Source: Bryobacter aggregatus MPL3 (GTDB lineage Bacteria > Acidobacteriota > Terriglobia > Bryobacterales > Bryobacteraceae). Taken from it: a stretch of 64,000 nt of DNA. The stretch is from assembly GCF_000702445.1 (NCBI RefSeq), contig NZ_JNIF01000004.1, forward strand, positions 186,001 to 250,000, given 5' to 3'. This document shows positions 1-9,881 of the stretch, one piece after another; the stretch's first letter is position 1; each line of letters begins with the position of its first letter. Below the pieces are notes generated by a model. It saw only the letters and a program-made list of their open reading frames with translations. It did not search any database and had not been told where the DNA came from. The translations under genes and the position numbers were made by a program.

Positions 1-187
1 CGGTATACTGCTCCAGAATCTCGCGAACTTCATCATTGAGCTTGTCCTCGACCTCAAGGTCGGCAATGATGACATCGGCGATCTGGGTGGCAAGGGCCGC
101 TGGATTCGCGGTGTCAATGAAACTTGGATTCAGGCGACTGACTAAGCGGCGTGACAGGTATCCGACGAACTCTTTTGCGATGAGCAT
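1..187 (-). CDS. DUF507 family protein, N-terminal part (continues beyond window)
   Basis: Reading the minus strand from the ATG at 187 gives MLIAKEFVGYLSRRLVSRLN and continues open to the window edge, ending ...EVREILEQYT. The GYLSRRLV segment and the later NDEVREILEQ segment are typical of DUF507, a small cytoplasmic protein family of unknown function found in Acidobacteria, Deltaproteobacteria and Aquificae. The start lies 11 bp after the stop of the fur-like gene, so the two are probably co-transcribed. Only about 62 residues are visible, roughly two thirds of the usual ~90. The family call rests on pattern recognition; the function is unknown. Confidence 0.75.
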   Translation of the reverse strand, partial: MLIAKEFVGYLSRRLVSRLNPSFIDTANPAALATQIADVIIADLEVEDKLNDEVREILEQYT

Positions 188-198
188 GTATGGTCTGT

Positions 199-621
199 TT
201 ACAGTGTATTCGACACGCAGAGGTCGCAGTGTCCATACAGCACCACCTCATGCGTCGTCACCTGAAAACCAGACGGCAGATGCGGCTTCACCTGAATCGG
301 ACAACCTGGTACTTCATATACTTTTTTGCACGACTGGCAGTGAAAGTGATGATGATGCGCTTTGCCCGCCACTTCATAGCGGGATGGTTCCCCAGGCAGA
401 TCCACCGCAGTCAGCCAACCCTCTTCCACTAATGCCTTGATGTTGCGGTACACGGTCGCGATGCCGAGGCCTTTGGTATGGGAAGACGCATTTTCCAGCA
501 CTTCTTGCGGCCCCAATGGCCGGTCGATCAACGAGAAGACTTCACGGATTGCGGCCTTCTGGCGGGTATTTCGTTGCGTTCCGGGCTTCGTGATCATCGC
601 TCTGTCGTGAGCGTAGCACAT
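199..621 (-). CDS. Fur family transcriptional regulator
   Basis: A 140-residue protein of normal Fur-family length. An N-terminal winged helix (about 15-90, with GIATVYRNIKALVEEGW as the recognition region) is followed by the metal-binding dimerisation half with a HHHHFHC stretch and two CxxC pairs (CQSC and CDLC) that would hold structural zinc. These features fit Fur/PerR/Zur proteins, which repress metal-uptake or peroxide-response genes. The subtype cannot be told from sequence alone. The ATG at 621 has an AGAGG about 8 bp upstream; an internal ATG at 597 is an alternative start. It is divergent from the MarR gene, and the intergenic stretch around 655-675 is AT-rich, which could hold the operator. 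Confidence 0.9.
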   Translation of the reverse strand: MCYAHDRAMITKPGTQRNTRQKAAIREVFSLIDRPLGPQEVLENASSHTKGLGIATVYRNIKALVEEGWLTAVDLPGEPSRYEVAGKAHHHHFHCQSCKKVYEVPGCPIQVKPHLPSGFQVTTHEVVLYGHCDLCVSNTL

Positions 622-790
622 CTCGGGAATCCTCTTGCATGGAGCCAGAAGGGCTCATTTTCATTATTAGTGAATCTGATTGCGGCTGCGTTTTGAGCTC
701 GCTGGGAATCGGTTACCTTGATTTTTATACCGGCTCTCCATAAGAAATTTGGATAGACAGCGGGGAGAACTTCGCGCGAGACTCAGGGAA

Positions 791-1270
791 ATGGTTGCGA
801 AGTCGGACGTCGAAACCGTCCTCGAATGCTACGTAAGAATCTACTTCGCTTGCCACACCCGGCAGGTGGGCGATGGCAAGAGCAAGAAGGGAATCGATAT
901 CAGCACGCACCAGGCCAAAGTTCTCGAATATCTGGATGCGAACGATGGAATGACCGTCCTCGATCTCGCCCGCAACATTGGCGTTGCGCCCTCCACAATG
1001 TCCCTCACCCTCGACCGTCTGGAGCGTGGCAGCTTTGTCCGCCGCCAGAAAGACCCGAGTGATGGGCGCCGAACCCTGATCTATCTCACCTCCGATGGCG
1101 ATCGCATCAAACGCAAACAAAAAGTTCTTGAACCTGATCTCATTGCCGCCATGCTCGGCAAACTGCCTACTGCCAAGCGGAAAGAGGCGATGGCTGGACT
1201 TCGTTCCCTGATGGACGCTGCAACCGAACTGGTGGGAAGCGAAATGTTCAGAGAACTAGTCCGGCGCTAA
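791..1270 (+). CDS. MarR family transcriptional regulator
   Basis: A winged-helix regulator of about 159 residues. The core shows the MarR pattern: a helix ending in the LEYLDAND segment, the HTH helix LARNIGVAPSTMSLTLDRLE, and the wing RRQKDPSDGRRTLIYLT with the characteristic DxRR signature. MarR proteins are dimeric repressors that respond to small phenolic or oxidative ligands; the ligand and targets are not evident here. The start is uncertain: an in-frame TTG at 749 would add 14 residues, but neither start has a clear ribosome-binding site. It is divergent from the fur-like gene. Confidence 0.85.
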   Translation: MVAKSDVETVLECYVRIYFACHTRQVGDGKSKKGIDISTHQAKVLEYLDANDGMTVLDLARNIGVAPSTMSLTLDRLERGSFVRRQKDPSDGRRTLIYLTSDGDRIKRKQKVLEPDLIAAMLGKLPTAKRKEAMAGLRSLMDAATELVGSEMFRELVRR

Positions 1271-1328
1271 CGCCACAACCGGGGCTCTGCAGATCCAGAG
1301 CCCCGGTCTATCGATCAACTCAGCCTGT

Positions 1329-1880
1329 TCACGAGGAATGACGCGGCAGGTTCTTCAATGCCTTTTCCGCAATCTTGTCAATCTTCTTGTCGGACACGAG
1401 GTCCGGCATATGACTCGCGCGGTCGCTTGCGTAACCACGCCAGATCAAGTCGCCCGTATGTGCATCGACCATGTCGACGATGAGGCTACCGGCGATATAG
1501 TTCACCGTAAAAACGTTTCCGCCATAGAATCCGCCGCCATAGAATCCGCGGCGAAAACCGCCGCCCCACGGGCCAAAGCCGCCAGTTTGAATGATTTCGC
1601 GCTGGTTGTGGGCTGCGATGTGATAACTCAGGTAGACGTCCGGTTGATCATTATTCATCGTCCAACCCTGTTTCATCAGTTGATCGCTAAAAGCACGGCG
1701 TACCCGATTGGAGACGAGTGAATTATCAACCACGCCATTGGTCTTCTTTGCGTCCTGCCAGGAAAAAGTACGGTAGCGATCCCAGCTTACGCTTCTGTCC
1801 ATATCTGTTTTCACGGTCTGACTGAAGCCAATTGAGGCGATCAGCAAACCTAAGGTGACGACCGAATGAATGGTTTTCAT
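1329..1880 (-). CDS. DUF4136 domain-containing secreted protein
   Basis: A 183-residue protein with an N-terminal signal peptide (MKTIHSVVTLGLLIASIGFS) and a DUF4136-like body: a SWDRYRTFSW segment, DQLMKQGW, DVYLSYHIA and a late IVDMVDAHTGDLIWRGYA motif. A glycine-rich stretch (GGFGPWGGGFRRGFYGGG, residues about 100-118) sits in a loop. The family consists of periplasmic or outer-membrane-associated proteins of unknown function, common in Acidobacteria and Bacteroidetes. There is no lipobox cysteine at the cleavage site. The gene is transcribed alone, divergently from the downstream hydrolase. Confidence 0.85.
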   Translation of the reverse strand: MKTIHSVVTLGLLIASIGFSQTVKTDMDRSVSWDRYRTFSWQDAKKTNGVVDNSLVSNRVRRAFSDQLMKQGWTMNNDQPDVYLSYHIAAHNQREIIQTGGFGPWGGGFRRGFYGGGFYGGNVFTVNYIAGSLIVDMVDAHTGDLIWRGYASDRASHMPDLVSDKKIDKIAEKALKNLPRHSS

Positions 1881-1944
1881 TGGAGTTGCCCCTTTCTGTT
1901 CCTACTAGTTAGACCGATCTCAGGCGCTCCAGGTTGCGCTTTCC

Positions 1945-3855
1945 TTGGGTAGGATAGTCAGCAGAGAAACCAACCCTGTGCCATGCCTCCTAATCTTCCT
2001 CCTCTGTGCTCCGGTACTGCTGGCTCAGTCCTCTGAGGCCTATGCGCTGCAGTTTCAAAACTGGCTGACGGTCCAAGCCGAAAAGCAGTGGACAGCTCGC
2101 GATCGAGCGATCGCCAACCTCACGACGAAAGCGGCGATCCAGGCTCGTAGCAAAGAGGTGCGGGAAACGGCGCTCGAACTGATTGGCGGTCTCCCGGCTG
2201 TGAAAACGCCGTTGCAGGCGCAGATCACCGGAGCTTTCGCCCGTGAGGGCTACCGTGTCGAGAAGATCCGTTTTGAGAGCCAGCCGGGTTTCGTCGTCAC
2301 AGCGAATCTCTATCTCCCCACCAACTCTCCTGGACCACATCCCGCCGTGCTGGGCGTCGCCGGCCATTCTGATACAGGCAAGGCCTACCCCACCTACCAG
2401 ACTGCCTACATTGCCTTTGCCAAGCGCGGCATCGCGGTGCTGGCCTACGACCCTCCGGGCCAGGGAGAACGTCTCGAGTTTCTCGATCCGGCCACCGGAA
2501 AGTCGCGGGCGGGCGTTGGAGTCGGCGAACATCTGATGGCTGGCGTCCCGGCTCTCCTGACCGGGCAAACCCTCGCTCGCCATTTCATCTGGGATGGTAT
2601 CCGTGCGGTGGACTATCTACTCACTCGTCCCGAGATCGATCCCAAGCGCATTGCCGTTGCTGGCAACTCCGGCGGCGGCACTCAGGCTGCCTACCTGTCG
2701 GCCTTTGAACCCCGCCTGGCCACAGCCATCTCTTCCTGCTATATGACCCGCTGGCGGGAACTGTGGGTGGGCCCCGGCCCGCAAGACGCCGAACAGATCT
2801 GGCCGGGCTTCCTCGCGCGCGGTCTCGATTTCGGCGACTTCGCTCTTGCGCAGGCCCCACGGCCCTATCTGATGACGATTGCCACTCGCGACTACTTTCC
2901 GGCCGCCGGCGCCCATGCCACCTTCCGCGAGATGCAACGCCTCTTCGACATCCTTGGGGGCGGGGACAAGCTCGGGCTCTTTGAGTATGACGACACGCAT
3001 GGCTGGTCCCGGCCTCGTCGCGAAGCGGCCGCGAACTGGTTGGACAATCTCTTTCTCGACCAGAAAGCTGCCCGTCCCGAACCGGAAATCGTTCCCGAGC
3101 CGGAGAACGCACTCTGGGTCACGCAGAACGGCCAACTCGCAGAGTCGGAAACTGTGCAATCCCTCACAAAGAAACAGGCGAAGCTCTTGGCCGATCAGCG
3201 TCCTAAGCTTACACACACGGCACTCGAAACGGCGATCGGATGGCGCGGCGTCACTGGCAGCAAGTCCAAACTCCTCCGTACCGAACAGAAAGGTTCCTAC
3301 CGAATCGAACATCTGGAACTGTTGGTCGAGGGTGAAGTTGCCATTCCCGCACACGATTATCTCCCCCAAGCCCCGACCGCCACTTGGGTCGTCGCTGGTT
3401 GGAGTGACACTGAAATCGAAAATCTGGTGGGGCAGGGAACCCGTGTTCTTGCCCTGTCTCCACGAGGATCGGGCGCCGGGTACAGAAAAGCTGGTGCGAG
3501 CGGCTACAACCAGTCCTACCAGACGGCGGCCCGCGCCTGGCTAATTGGACGCAATCTGCTGGAGATGCAGGCTGCTGACTTCCTTTCCGCTCTCCTTTAT
3601 CTTGAAAGAAGCGGGAGCCGTCGCGCCAAACTGGCCGCTTCGGGAAATCTTGCCGCTGCGGCGACGGTTGCCTTTGCTCTCGAACCAAAATTCCAAGAGC
3701 TGGTCACCCGGTCGCCCTTCCATAGTTATCAGGAGCTCATCGCCGCGCCCACCCACGAAGGAATCGAGAATACGATTGTTCCGGGCGCGCTGAAGACCTT
3801 TGATCTCCCCGACGTCCGGCAATTGGCGCAGCCCCGGCCGGTGACCGACCGCTAA
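1945..3855 (+). CDS. secreted alpha/beta hydrolase, acetylxylan-esterase-like
   Basis: A 636-residue protein with a hydrophobic signal segment (CLLIFLLCAPVLLAQ) followed by an alpha/beta-hydrolase domain. The nucleophile elbow is GNSGGG (about residues 241-246), preceded by an oxyanion-type PAVLGVAGHSD strand and followed by a likely catalytic His in DDTHGWSRP. The arrangement resembles the acetylxylan esterase / dienelactone hydrolase-like families, so it probably deacylates polysaccharide or ester substrates in the periplasm. The last 250 residues look like a second degenerate hydrolase half (ASGNLAAAAT). The start is uncertain: TTG at 1945 is used here and GTG at 1978 would also leave a signal peptide. 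Confidence 0.75.
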   Translation: MGRIVSRETNPVPCLLIFLLCAPVLLAQSSEAYALQFQNWLTVQAEKQWTARDRAIANLTTKAAIQARSKEVRETALELIGGLPAVKTPLQAQITGAFAREGYRVEKIRFESQPGFVVTANLYLPTNSPGPHPAVLGVAGHSDTGKAYPTYQTAYIAFAKRGIAVLAYDPPGQGERLEFLDPATGKSRAGVGVGEHLMAGVPALLTGQTLARHFIWDGIRAVDYLLTRPEIDPKRIAVAGNSGGGTQAAYLSAFEPRLATAISSCYMTRWRELWVGPGPQDAEQIWPGFLARGLDFGDFALAQAPRPYLMTIATRDYFPAAGAHATFREMQRLFDILGGGDKLGLFEYDDTHGWSRPRREAAANWLDNLFLDQKAARPEPEIVPEPENALWVTQNGQLAESETVQSLTKKQAKLLADQRPKLTHTALETAIGWRGVTGSKSKLLRTEQKGSYRIEHLELLVEGEVAIPAHDYLPQAPTATWVVAGWSDTEIENLVGQGTRVLALSPRGSGAGYRKAGASGYNQSYQTAARAWLIGRNLLEMQAADFLSALLYLERSGSRRAKLAASGNLAAAATVAFALEPKFQELVTRSPFHSYQELIAAPTHEGIENTIVPGALKTFDLPDVRQLAQPRPVTDR

Positions 3856-3909
3856 AGCCTACAAAAATGGGGATTTTTTGCAGAGAAGTACGGCCAAACT
3901 GTCGCTGCT

Positions 3910-3938
3910 TTGACACAGCGTGCAGCTCAGGCTAGACT
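3910..3938 (+). promoter_or_regulatory. sigma70-type promoter for rplM-rpsI
   Basis: Perfect -35 box TTGACA at 3910-3915, 17-bp spacer, and -10 box TAGACT at 3933-3938. It lies about 40 bp upstream of the rplM start and is the natural promoter for the ribosomal-protein genes. Confidence 0.75.
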
Positions 3939-3977
3939 GGTAAAGTTGACTATTTTTAGAGGGAGACCCGAAACGTT

Positions 3978-4421
3978 ATGAAAACTCACGTTCCCTCCGG
4001 AAAAGACGTCAGTCGTAAGTGGCACATCATCGATGCGGAAGGGGCCACCCTTGGCCGCCTGGCTACCAAAGCCGCTCGCATCCTGATGGGCAAGCACAAA
4101 ACGACCTACACGCCTTATCTGGACATGGGCGATCACGTGATCGTCATTAATGCAGGCAAAGTGCGCCTCACCGGTAACAAGACCGAGCAAAAGGTTTACT
4201 ACTACCACACTGGTTATCCAGGTGGCTTGAAGGCAACCGGAGCGCGCGACATGAAGCAGAACAAACCCGCTCGTATGATTGAACTGGCTGTTAAAGGCAT
4301 GCTGCCGAAAAACACCCTGGGCAAGCACATGGGCAAGAAGCTGAAAGTGTACGCCAACGACCGCCATCCGCATCAGGCACAGAAGCCCGAGCCGACGGTA
4401 CCTGTTAGCGAGAAGATTTAA
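3978..4421 (+). CDS. rplM: 50S ribosomal protein L13
   Basis: A 147-residue protein of standard L13 length. Typical segments are [19 protein letters not shown] near the N-terminus, the [16 protein letters not shown] strand, [12 protein letters not shown], and [22 protein letters not shown]13 is an early assembly protein of the 50S subunit and contacts 23S rRNA. It is followed after 12 bp by rpsI, the conserved rplM-rpsI pair. It is the first gene after a near-consensus promoter. Confidence 0.98.
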   Translation: MKTHVPSGKDVSRKWHIIDAEGATLGRLATKAARILMGKHKTTYTPYLDMGDHVIVINAGKVRLTGNKTEQKVYYYHTGYPGGLKATGARDMKQNKPARMIELAVKGMLPKNTLGKHMGKKLKVYANDRHPHQAQKPEPTVPVSEKI

Positions 4422-4433
4422 GGAAGGAATTTC

Positions 4434-4833
<400 letters not shown>

Positions 4834-4885
4834 TGCCGAGCTCCGTACAAATTAGAGATCGTCTTAACCAAGCAAAGGACTTGTC

Positions 4886-5800
4886 ATGCCTTCGATTTCC
4901 ATGAAAGAACTGCTCGAAGCAGGCGTTCACTTCGGGCACCAGACAAAGCGCTGGAATCCAAAGATGAAAGAGTACATCTTTGGCGAACGCAACGGTATTT
5001 ACATCATTGACCTGCAGAAGACCTTAAAGCTCTTCAAAGACGGCATGCGCTTCGTAGGCGAAATGGCCGCTCAGGGCAAAAACATCCTCTTCGTCGGCAC
5101 CAAGCGTCAGGCCCAGGAAGCTATCGCTGAAGAAGCTGCACGTTGCGGCATGTACTACATCAACAACCGCTGGCTCGGTGGCTTGCTCACCAATTTCACC
5201 ACCGTCAAGGGTTCGATCAAGCGTCTCCGCGAGCTCGAAACCATGTCGACGGAAGGAACTTGGGGCAGCCGTTCGAAGAAGGAAATTTCCCGCCTCGAGC
5301 GCGAGCGCAAGCACCTCTCGCAGAACCTTGCCGGTATCAAGGACATGCCCGGTCTCCCGGATATGATCTTTGTCGTCGACTCCTCTAAGGAATCGATCGC
5401 CGTTAAGGAAGCACGTCGTCTCAGCATTCCCGTTGTCGGTGTCGTCGACACCAACTGCGATCCGGATGAAGTCGATTACGTGATTCCGGGCAACGATGAC
5501 GCTCTGCGCGCCATCAAGCTCTTCACTTCGAAGATCGCTGACGCCGTCATCGAAGGCCGTGCTCTCGCCACCGAGCATGACTTCCAGACTGCTGCTCAGC
5601 ACCTGGTCACCGAAGAAGAAAGCACCACTTCAATCGACATGAGCAACTATGCTCAGTACGTCGATCCGAAGTACAGCGAAGAGCTGATGAGCGAAACGCT
5701 GATCAACGACATTGACCTCCCGTCGATGTCTCTCCCCAAGAAGGCCCCCGAGAGCGAAGAAGCTCCTGTCGCTGAACCCGTCGCTGCCAAAGCGGAATAG
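4886..5800 (+). CDS. rpsB: 30S ribosomal protein S2
   Basis: A 304-residue S2 protein. It shows the hallmark N-terminus [20 protein letters not shown], the [13 protein letters not shown] segment, and [19 protein letters not shown] with [14 protein letters not shown]. It is longer than the usual 230-260 residues because of an acidic, alanine-rich C-terminal tail (about residues 265-304), which is common in Acidobacteria. It binds the 30S subunit late in assembly. It sits in the usual rpsB-tsf-pyrH-frr order. Confidence 0.98.
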   Translation: MPSISMKELLEAGVHFGHQTKRWNPKMKEYIFGERNGIYIIDLQKTLKLFKDGMRFVGEMAAQGKNILFVGTKRQAQEAIAEEAARCGMYYINNRWLGGLLTNFTTVKGSIKRLRELETMSTEGTWGSRSKKEISRLERERKHLSQNLAGIKDMPGLPDMIFVVDSSKESIAVKEARRLSIPVVGVVDTNCDPDEVDYVIPGNDDALRAIKLFTSKIADAVIEGRALATEHDFQTAAQHLVTEEESTTSIDMSNYAQYVDPKYSEELMSETLINDIDLPSMSLPKKAPESEEAPVAEPVAAKAE

Positions 5801-5832
5801 TTTAGCCGCGGACAACTAGTCTCGGTAATGAG

Positions 5833-5852
5833 GAGCCGAAGCAATTCGGCTC
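5833..5852 (+). terminator. hairpin between rpsB and tsf, possible attenuator
   Basis: An 8-bp perfect stem (GAGCCGAA paired with TTCGGCTC) closed by a GCAA tetraloop, followed by TTTGG. The short T tract suggests partial termination or an RNA-processing signal between rpsB and tsf rather than a full stop. Confidence 0.5.
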
Positions 5853-5894
5853 TTTGGCTTCTAAGAAATCCACGAAAGGGACAGGTGTAACTAT

Positions 5895-6797
5895 ATGGCG
5901 GAAGTAACCGCTCAACTCGTTAAGCAACTTCGCGAGCGCACCGGCGCTGGGATGATGGAATGCAAGAATGCGCTCGTGGAAGCGAACGGAAATTTGGATG
6001 AGGCGGAAGTAATCCTGCGCAAGCGCGGAGCTGCTGCCGCTGCCAAGAAATCGACCCGTTCGGCCAAGCAGGGCTTGATCGCAATCGAAATTGCTCCGGA
6101 TGCAAAGTCGGCCGTGATCGTGGAAGTCAATTGTGAATCGGATTTCGTCGCCCGTACAGACGACTTCCAGTCGCTCGCAGCGGATATCGCTTCGCAGGTT
6201 GCCGCCTCTCAGGCCGAAACCGTTGAAGCCCTCCTTGCAGAGCCCTTCGTCAAGGACTCCGCCACCACCGTCGGCGACTACATCAAGACCAAGATCGCCA
6301 AGGTCGGCGAAAACATCGTCGTCCAGCGCTTTGAACGTCTGGCAATCGATAGCGGTGCGATCACCAGCTACACCCATCCGGGCAGCCAGTTGGCGGTAGC
6401 GATTGTATTGAAGACCAACGGGGAAGCCACTCACGAAGAATTCCTCGCTCTCGGCAAGGACCTCGCCATGCAAGTGGCCGCGGCCGATCCGAAGTATGTG
6501 CGTCGCGATCAGGTGGATCAAGCGCACTTGGCCAAGGAAGCCGACATTGCCCGCGACCGCGCGCGCAACGAAGGCAAGCCGGACAAGATCCTCGATAAGA
6601 TCGTTGAAGGCCGTCTTTCGAAGTTCTATGAGGAAGTTTGTCTCATCGAACAGCCTTTCATCAAGGACAACTCTCTGACCGTTACAGAGTTGGTCAAGCA
6701 GAAGGGTTCTGTGGTGGGTGGGGCGATTGAAGTTGCTCACTTCGTTCGCTTCAAAGTCGGCGAAACTCAGTCTGGCGAAGAAGCGGCAGCGGAATAG
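5895..6797 (+). CDS. tsf: elongation factor Ts
   Basis: A 300-residue protein with the EF-Ts N-terminal UBA-like domain ([29 protein letters not shown]) and the core motif [16 protein letters not shown] in the form [18 protein letters not shown]-Ts exchanges nucleotide on EF-Tu. The C-terminal dimer region and [16 protein letters not shown] are also typical. The gene follows rpsB after a hairpin and precedes pyrH by five bases. Confidence 0.97.
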   Translation: MAEVTAQLVKQLRERTGAGMMECKNALVEANGNLDEAEVILRKRGAAAAAKKSTRSAKQGLIAIEIAPDAKSAVIVEVNCESDFVARTDDFQSLAADIASQVAASQAETVEALLAEPFVKDSATTVGDYIKTKIAKVGENIVVQRFERLAIDSGAITSYTHPGSQLAVAIVLKTNGEATHEEFLALGKDLAMQVAAADPKYVRRDQVDQAHLAKEADIARDRARNEGKPDKILDKIVEGRLSKFYEEVCLIEQPFIKDNSLTVTELVKQKGSVVGGAIEVAHFVRFKVGETQSGEEAAAE

Positions 6798-6802
6798 TTA
6801 CG

Positions 6803-7519
6803 ATGCCAAGCTACCGGCGTATCGTCTTGAAACTTTCGGGCGAGGTCATGGCCGGGCCCCAAGGCTTTGGCATTGATAACGACACCGTAAACGCTTTTGC
6901 TCAAGAGATCTCCGAGGTACACAAGACAGGCGTTGAAATTGGACTGGTAGTCGGCGGTGGAAACATCTTCCGGGGTGTGAACGCCGCCGCTAAGTCCATG
7001 GATCGGGTGGCAGCAGACCATATGGGGATGCTGTCTACGGTCATCAATGGTCTGGCCCTTCAGGATGCTCTCGAGCGTGCCGGTTCGCCCACGCGGTTGA
7101 TGACGGCCATCCAAATGCCCTCTGTGGCAGAGCCGTATATCCGCCGCCGTGCGATCCGCCATCTCGAAAAAGGCCGTATCGTTCTCTTTGCCGCTGGCAC
7201 CTCCAACCCCTTCTTCTCTACCGATTCCGCTGCTGCGCTCCGTGCTCTTGAAATCCACGCCCAAGTCCTGGCGAAGGCCACGAAGGTCGATGGAGTCTAT
7301 GATAAAGACCCAATGAAGCACGATGATGCGGTGCGGTATTCCACAATTTCCTACACCGAGGTTCTCTCCAAAGGGCTGCGCATCCTCGATGCGTCTGCCG
7401 TCGCCATGTGTCGCGATAATGGTCTTCCGATCTCGGTGTTCAATTCCAACATCCGTGGCAATATAATGCGAATGGCTCTTGGAGAGCAAATCGGAACTCT
7501 GATTCACGAAGTCAAATGA
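6803..7519 (+). CDS. pyrH: uridylate kinase (UMP kinase)
   Basis: A 238-residue amino-acid-kinase-fold protein. Signatures are [13 protein letters not shown] at the N-terminus, the VGGGNIFRG glycine-rich loop, [20 protein letters not shown], and [14 protein letters not shown] near the phosphate-binding region. The enzyme phosphorylates UMP to UDP for pyrimidine synthesis and is normally allosterically regulated by GTP and UTP. Its stop codon overlaps the frr start by four bases, implying translational coupling. Confidence 0.97.
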   Translation: MPSYRRIVLKLSGEVMAGPQGFGIDNDTVNAFAQEISEVHKTGVEIGLVVGGGNIFRGVNAAAKSMDRVAADHMGMLSTVINGLALQDALERAGSPTRLMTAIQMPSVAEPYIRRRAIRHLEKGRIVLFAAGTSNPFFSTDSAAALRALEIHAQVLAKATKVDGVYDKDPMKHDDAVRYSTISYTEVLSKGLRILDASAVAMCRDNGLPISVFNSNIRGNIMRMALGEQIGTLIHEVK

Positions 7520-8094
7520 GCGAAACATTTACAACTACCAAACAGATTGAGACCAGTGCGAAAACCCGGATGGAGAAGGCACTCGCCGATCTCGCGCATT
7601 CGATGAGCACGGTCCGCACCGGACGCGCCAATGCGAACATGCTCGAAGGTGTTCGTGTCGATTACTTCGGCACGCCAACGCCGGTCAATCAGGTCGGCAC
7701 GGTAAGCGTTCCTGAAGCAGGCTTGATCACGATCGCCCCCTGGGATTCCTCAATGATCGGGCCGATCGAGAAGGCCATTCGCAACGCCGAGCTCGGCGTC
7801 AATCCGTCCAACGATGGCAAGCTGATTCGTCTGCCGATTCCGCCGTTGAACGAAGAGCGGCGCAAGGAGCTGGCGAAGAAGCTTCATGGTATGGCCGAAG
7901 ATCATCGTGTTGCGTTGCGCAATATCCGCCGCGATTCGAACGATCAGGTCAAGAAGCTGCTCAAGGATAAGGCGATCAGCGAAGACGATGAAAAGCGCTC
8001 GCTCGACGAGATCCAGAAGCTGACCGATGCTTCGATCAAGAAGCTGGATGAGGCCGCGAAATCCAAGGAAAAAGAAATCATGGAAATCCGTTAA
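7516..8094 (+). CDS. frr: ribosome recycling factor
   Basis: A 192-residue protein (family about 185). It has the three-helix-bundle sequence pattern: [21 protein letters not shown] at the start, then [43 protein letters not shown], and [12 protein letters not shown]. It splits post-termination ribosomes together with EF-G. It is the last gene of the rpsB-tsf-pyrH-frr operon and is followed by a strong terminator. Confidence 0.97.
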   Translation: MSETFTTTKQIETSAKTRMEKALADLAHSMSTVRTGRANANMLEGVRVDYFGTPTPVNQVGTVSVPEAGLITIAPWDSSMIGPIEKAIRNAELGVNPSNDGKLIRLPIPPLNEERRKELAKKLHGMAEDHRVALRNIRRDSNDQVKKLLKDKAISEDDEKRSLDEIQKLTDASIKKLDEAAKSKEKEIMEIR

Positions 8095-8117
8095 ACAGCG
8101 CTTCTTAAGATGGAAAA

Positions 8118-8152
8118 GGGCGGCGGAACCCATGGGTTCCTGCCGCCCTTTT
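8118..8152 (+). terminator. intrinsic terminator after frr, probably bidirectional
   Basis: A 14-bp stem built from GGGCGGC plus GGAACCC pairing with GGGTTCC and GCCGCCC (one bulged T), flanked by AAAA on the left and TTTT on the right. It can serve frr on the plus strand and possibly the converging rfb operon on the minus strand. The rest of the 8095-8319 gap shows nothing else. Confidence 0.85.
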
Positions 8153-8319
8153 AATTTGATGAACTCGACAGAAAGGCTTCCGCAACTTCTCGCCAAAGTC
8201 ACTGCAGAAGCCCTCTGAGCATCCGATCCGCAATGTTTTCCACGCGAATCGTATGAGTTCCAATATAAGACTACATTGGTCCTATCGTCAATAGATTCTG
8301 CAAATAATTTGCAGCTGGC

Positions 8320-9330
8320 TTAGCGTTGGGTGTAATTGCGCTCGTAGTAATCGCGATAGCTGCCGCTTTTCACGCGCGCGACCCAATCGCGATTCTGCAC
8401 ATACCATTCGATGGTGGACTGCAGCCCAAGTTCAAAATCCATCTCGGCGCGCCACCCGGTTGTCTTCTCCAGCTTCTCGCTGGTGATCGCATAGCGGCGA
8501 TCGTGTCCCGGACGGTCCTTCACCGTTTTCATTAACGATTCCGGCTTGCCCGTGATCTTCAGAATCCGGTGCACCACCTCAAGATTGGCCAGAGCCCGGC
8601 TGCCGCCGACGTTATACACTTCACCTGGCTCACCCTTGGCCAGCACGGCATGGATCGCCCGGCAGTGGTCATCAACATAAAGCCAGTCCCGCACTTGCAT
8701 TCCATCGCCATAGATCGGCAGTGCCTGATCCTCGAGTGCATTGGAGATCATCAGCGGAATCAGCTTCTCAGGAAACTGGTAAGGCCCGTAGTTGTTCGAG
8801 GCACGTGTCACCATCACTGGAAAGCCAAAGGTCTTGGCGTAGCTCAGGGCCAGCAGGTCGCTGCCTGCTTTGGAGGAAGAGTAAGGGCTTGATGCGATGA
8901 GAGGATAGCTCTCATCGGCGTCCAGAGGCTCAGGAATGCTCCCGTAGACCTCGTCCGTTGAAACATGCACATAACGGCCAATCCGATGCCTCTTGGCCGC
9001 TTCCAGTATCTGGAAGCTCCCCATGAAATTTGTCGACACGACGGGTTCGGGCGAAAGGATACTGCGGTCGACATGGCTCTCGGCGGCAAAGTGCACCACG
9101 GCGTCCGGACGATGTTCCACAAAGGCGGCATCTACCGCTGCGGCATCGCAGACATCGGCTCGTACAAAGCGGTAGCGCGGATTGCCTTCGATCGTCTTCA
9201 GATTCTCGAGATTGCCCGCATAGGTCAGCTTATCGAGGTTGACGACGCTGAACTCCGGGTGCGCATCCATCGTCAAGCGGATAAACGCCGATCCGATGAA
9301 TCCGGCTCCCCCAGTCACAAGAATTTTCAT
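8320..9330 (-). CDS. rfbB: dTDP-glucose 4,6-dehydratase
   Basis: A 336-residue extended SDR enzyme. The N-terminal Rossmann motif is TGGAGFIGSAFIR; the substrate/NAD region has HFAAESHVDRSI, and the catalytic motif is SPYSSSKAGSD with YxxxK. STDEVYGSI and RASNNYGPYQFPEKLIP are classical RmlB segments. It converts dTDP-glucose to dTDP-4-keto-6-deoxyglucose, for cell-surface rhamnose or other 6-deoxysugars. It is the last gene of the rfbA-rfbC-rfbB operon, with 4-bp overlaps. Confidence 0.96.
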   Translation of the reverse strand: MKILVTGGAGFIGSAFIRLTMDAHPEFSVVNLDKLTYAGNLENLKTIEGNPRYRFVRADVCDAAAVDAAFVEHRPDAVVHFAAESHVDRSILSPEPVVSTNFMGSFQILEAAKRHRIGRYVHVSTDEVYGSIPEPLDADESYPLIASSPYSSSKAGSDLLALSYAKTFGFPVMVTRASNNYGPYQFPEKLIPLMISNALEDQALPIYGDGMQVRDWLYVDDHCRAIHAVLAKGEPGEVYNVGGSRALANLEVVHRILKITGKPESLMKTVKDRPGHDRRYAITSEKLEKTTGWRAEMDFELGLQSTIEWYVQNRDWVARVKSGSYRDYYERNYTQR

Positions 9331-9881
9331 TTGAATTGGGTTTCCCAGTCGTAGGCGATCGAAGAGTGGTTATAAACGATCCGGCCTTCGTCCGCTGGAT
9401 TGTACTGGCGATCGGTCACATAGACCAGCATGCCGTTTTCGGGGCTCACCACCTTATAGCCGTGCCCGACGCCCGGTGGAATGATGATCTGCAGCGGCTT
9501 CAACCCGCCGCAGTAGATCGTATTCTTCATCCGGAAGGTCGGCGAGTCTTCCCGCAGATCAACCAGCCCCACTTGAAAGACTCCCATCACCGGCACCCAG
9601 AAGTCCGTCTGGTGCCGATGATAGTGGAATGCCTTAATCGTGCCTGGATAGCTCAGCGCGGCAGACACCTGTGTGGTTGCCGCGGGGAACTGCGACACCA
9701 GTCCTTGCCCAATGCGGGCCACCTCGAGGAAGTAGCCGCGGTCATCAGGAAAAATCGGATAAGGGGAGATTTCTACACCAGCAATGACGCCCTTGTCAGT
9801 GGTGGCGCGCACGATGGCGCCGATGCCTGGGGTGTTTGCTTCCGCCCACAATTCCGGCATCAGGATTTTCGGTTCACTCAT
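9327..9881 (-). CDS. rfbC: dTDP-4-dehydrorhamnose 3,5-epimerase family protein (cupin)
   Basis: A 184-residue cupin-type sugar epimerase. DDRGYFLEVAR, the HYHRHQTDFW strand, PPGVGHGYKVVS and the late YVTDRQYNPADE follow the RmlC layout. The usual RG[LI]H catalytic-histidine motif reads KAFHYH, so this belongs to a divergent branch and could make a different 6-deoxysugar from rhamnose. It overlaps both rfbA and rfbB by four bases, so the three genes are translationally coupled. No rfbD reductase gene is present in the window. Confidence 0.85.
   Translation of the reverse strand: MSEPKILMPELWAEANTPGIGAIVRATTDKGVIAGVEISPYPIFPDDRGYFLEVARIGQGLVSQFPAATTQVSAALSYPGTIKAFHYHRHQTDFWVPVMGVFQVGLVDLREDSPTFRMKNTIYCGGLKPLQIIIPPGVGHGYKVVSPENGMLVYVTDRQYNPADEGRIVYNHSSIAYDWETQFK

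Noticed and set aside
36-440. Plus-strand open frame of 134 codons at the window start
   Set aside because: It lies antisense to the DUF507 and fur-like genes and shows no protein-like features.
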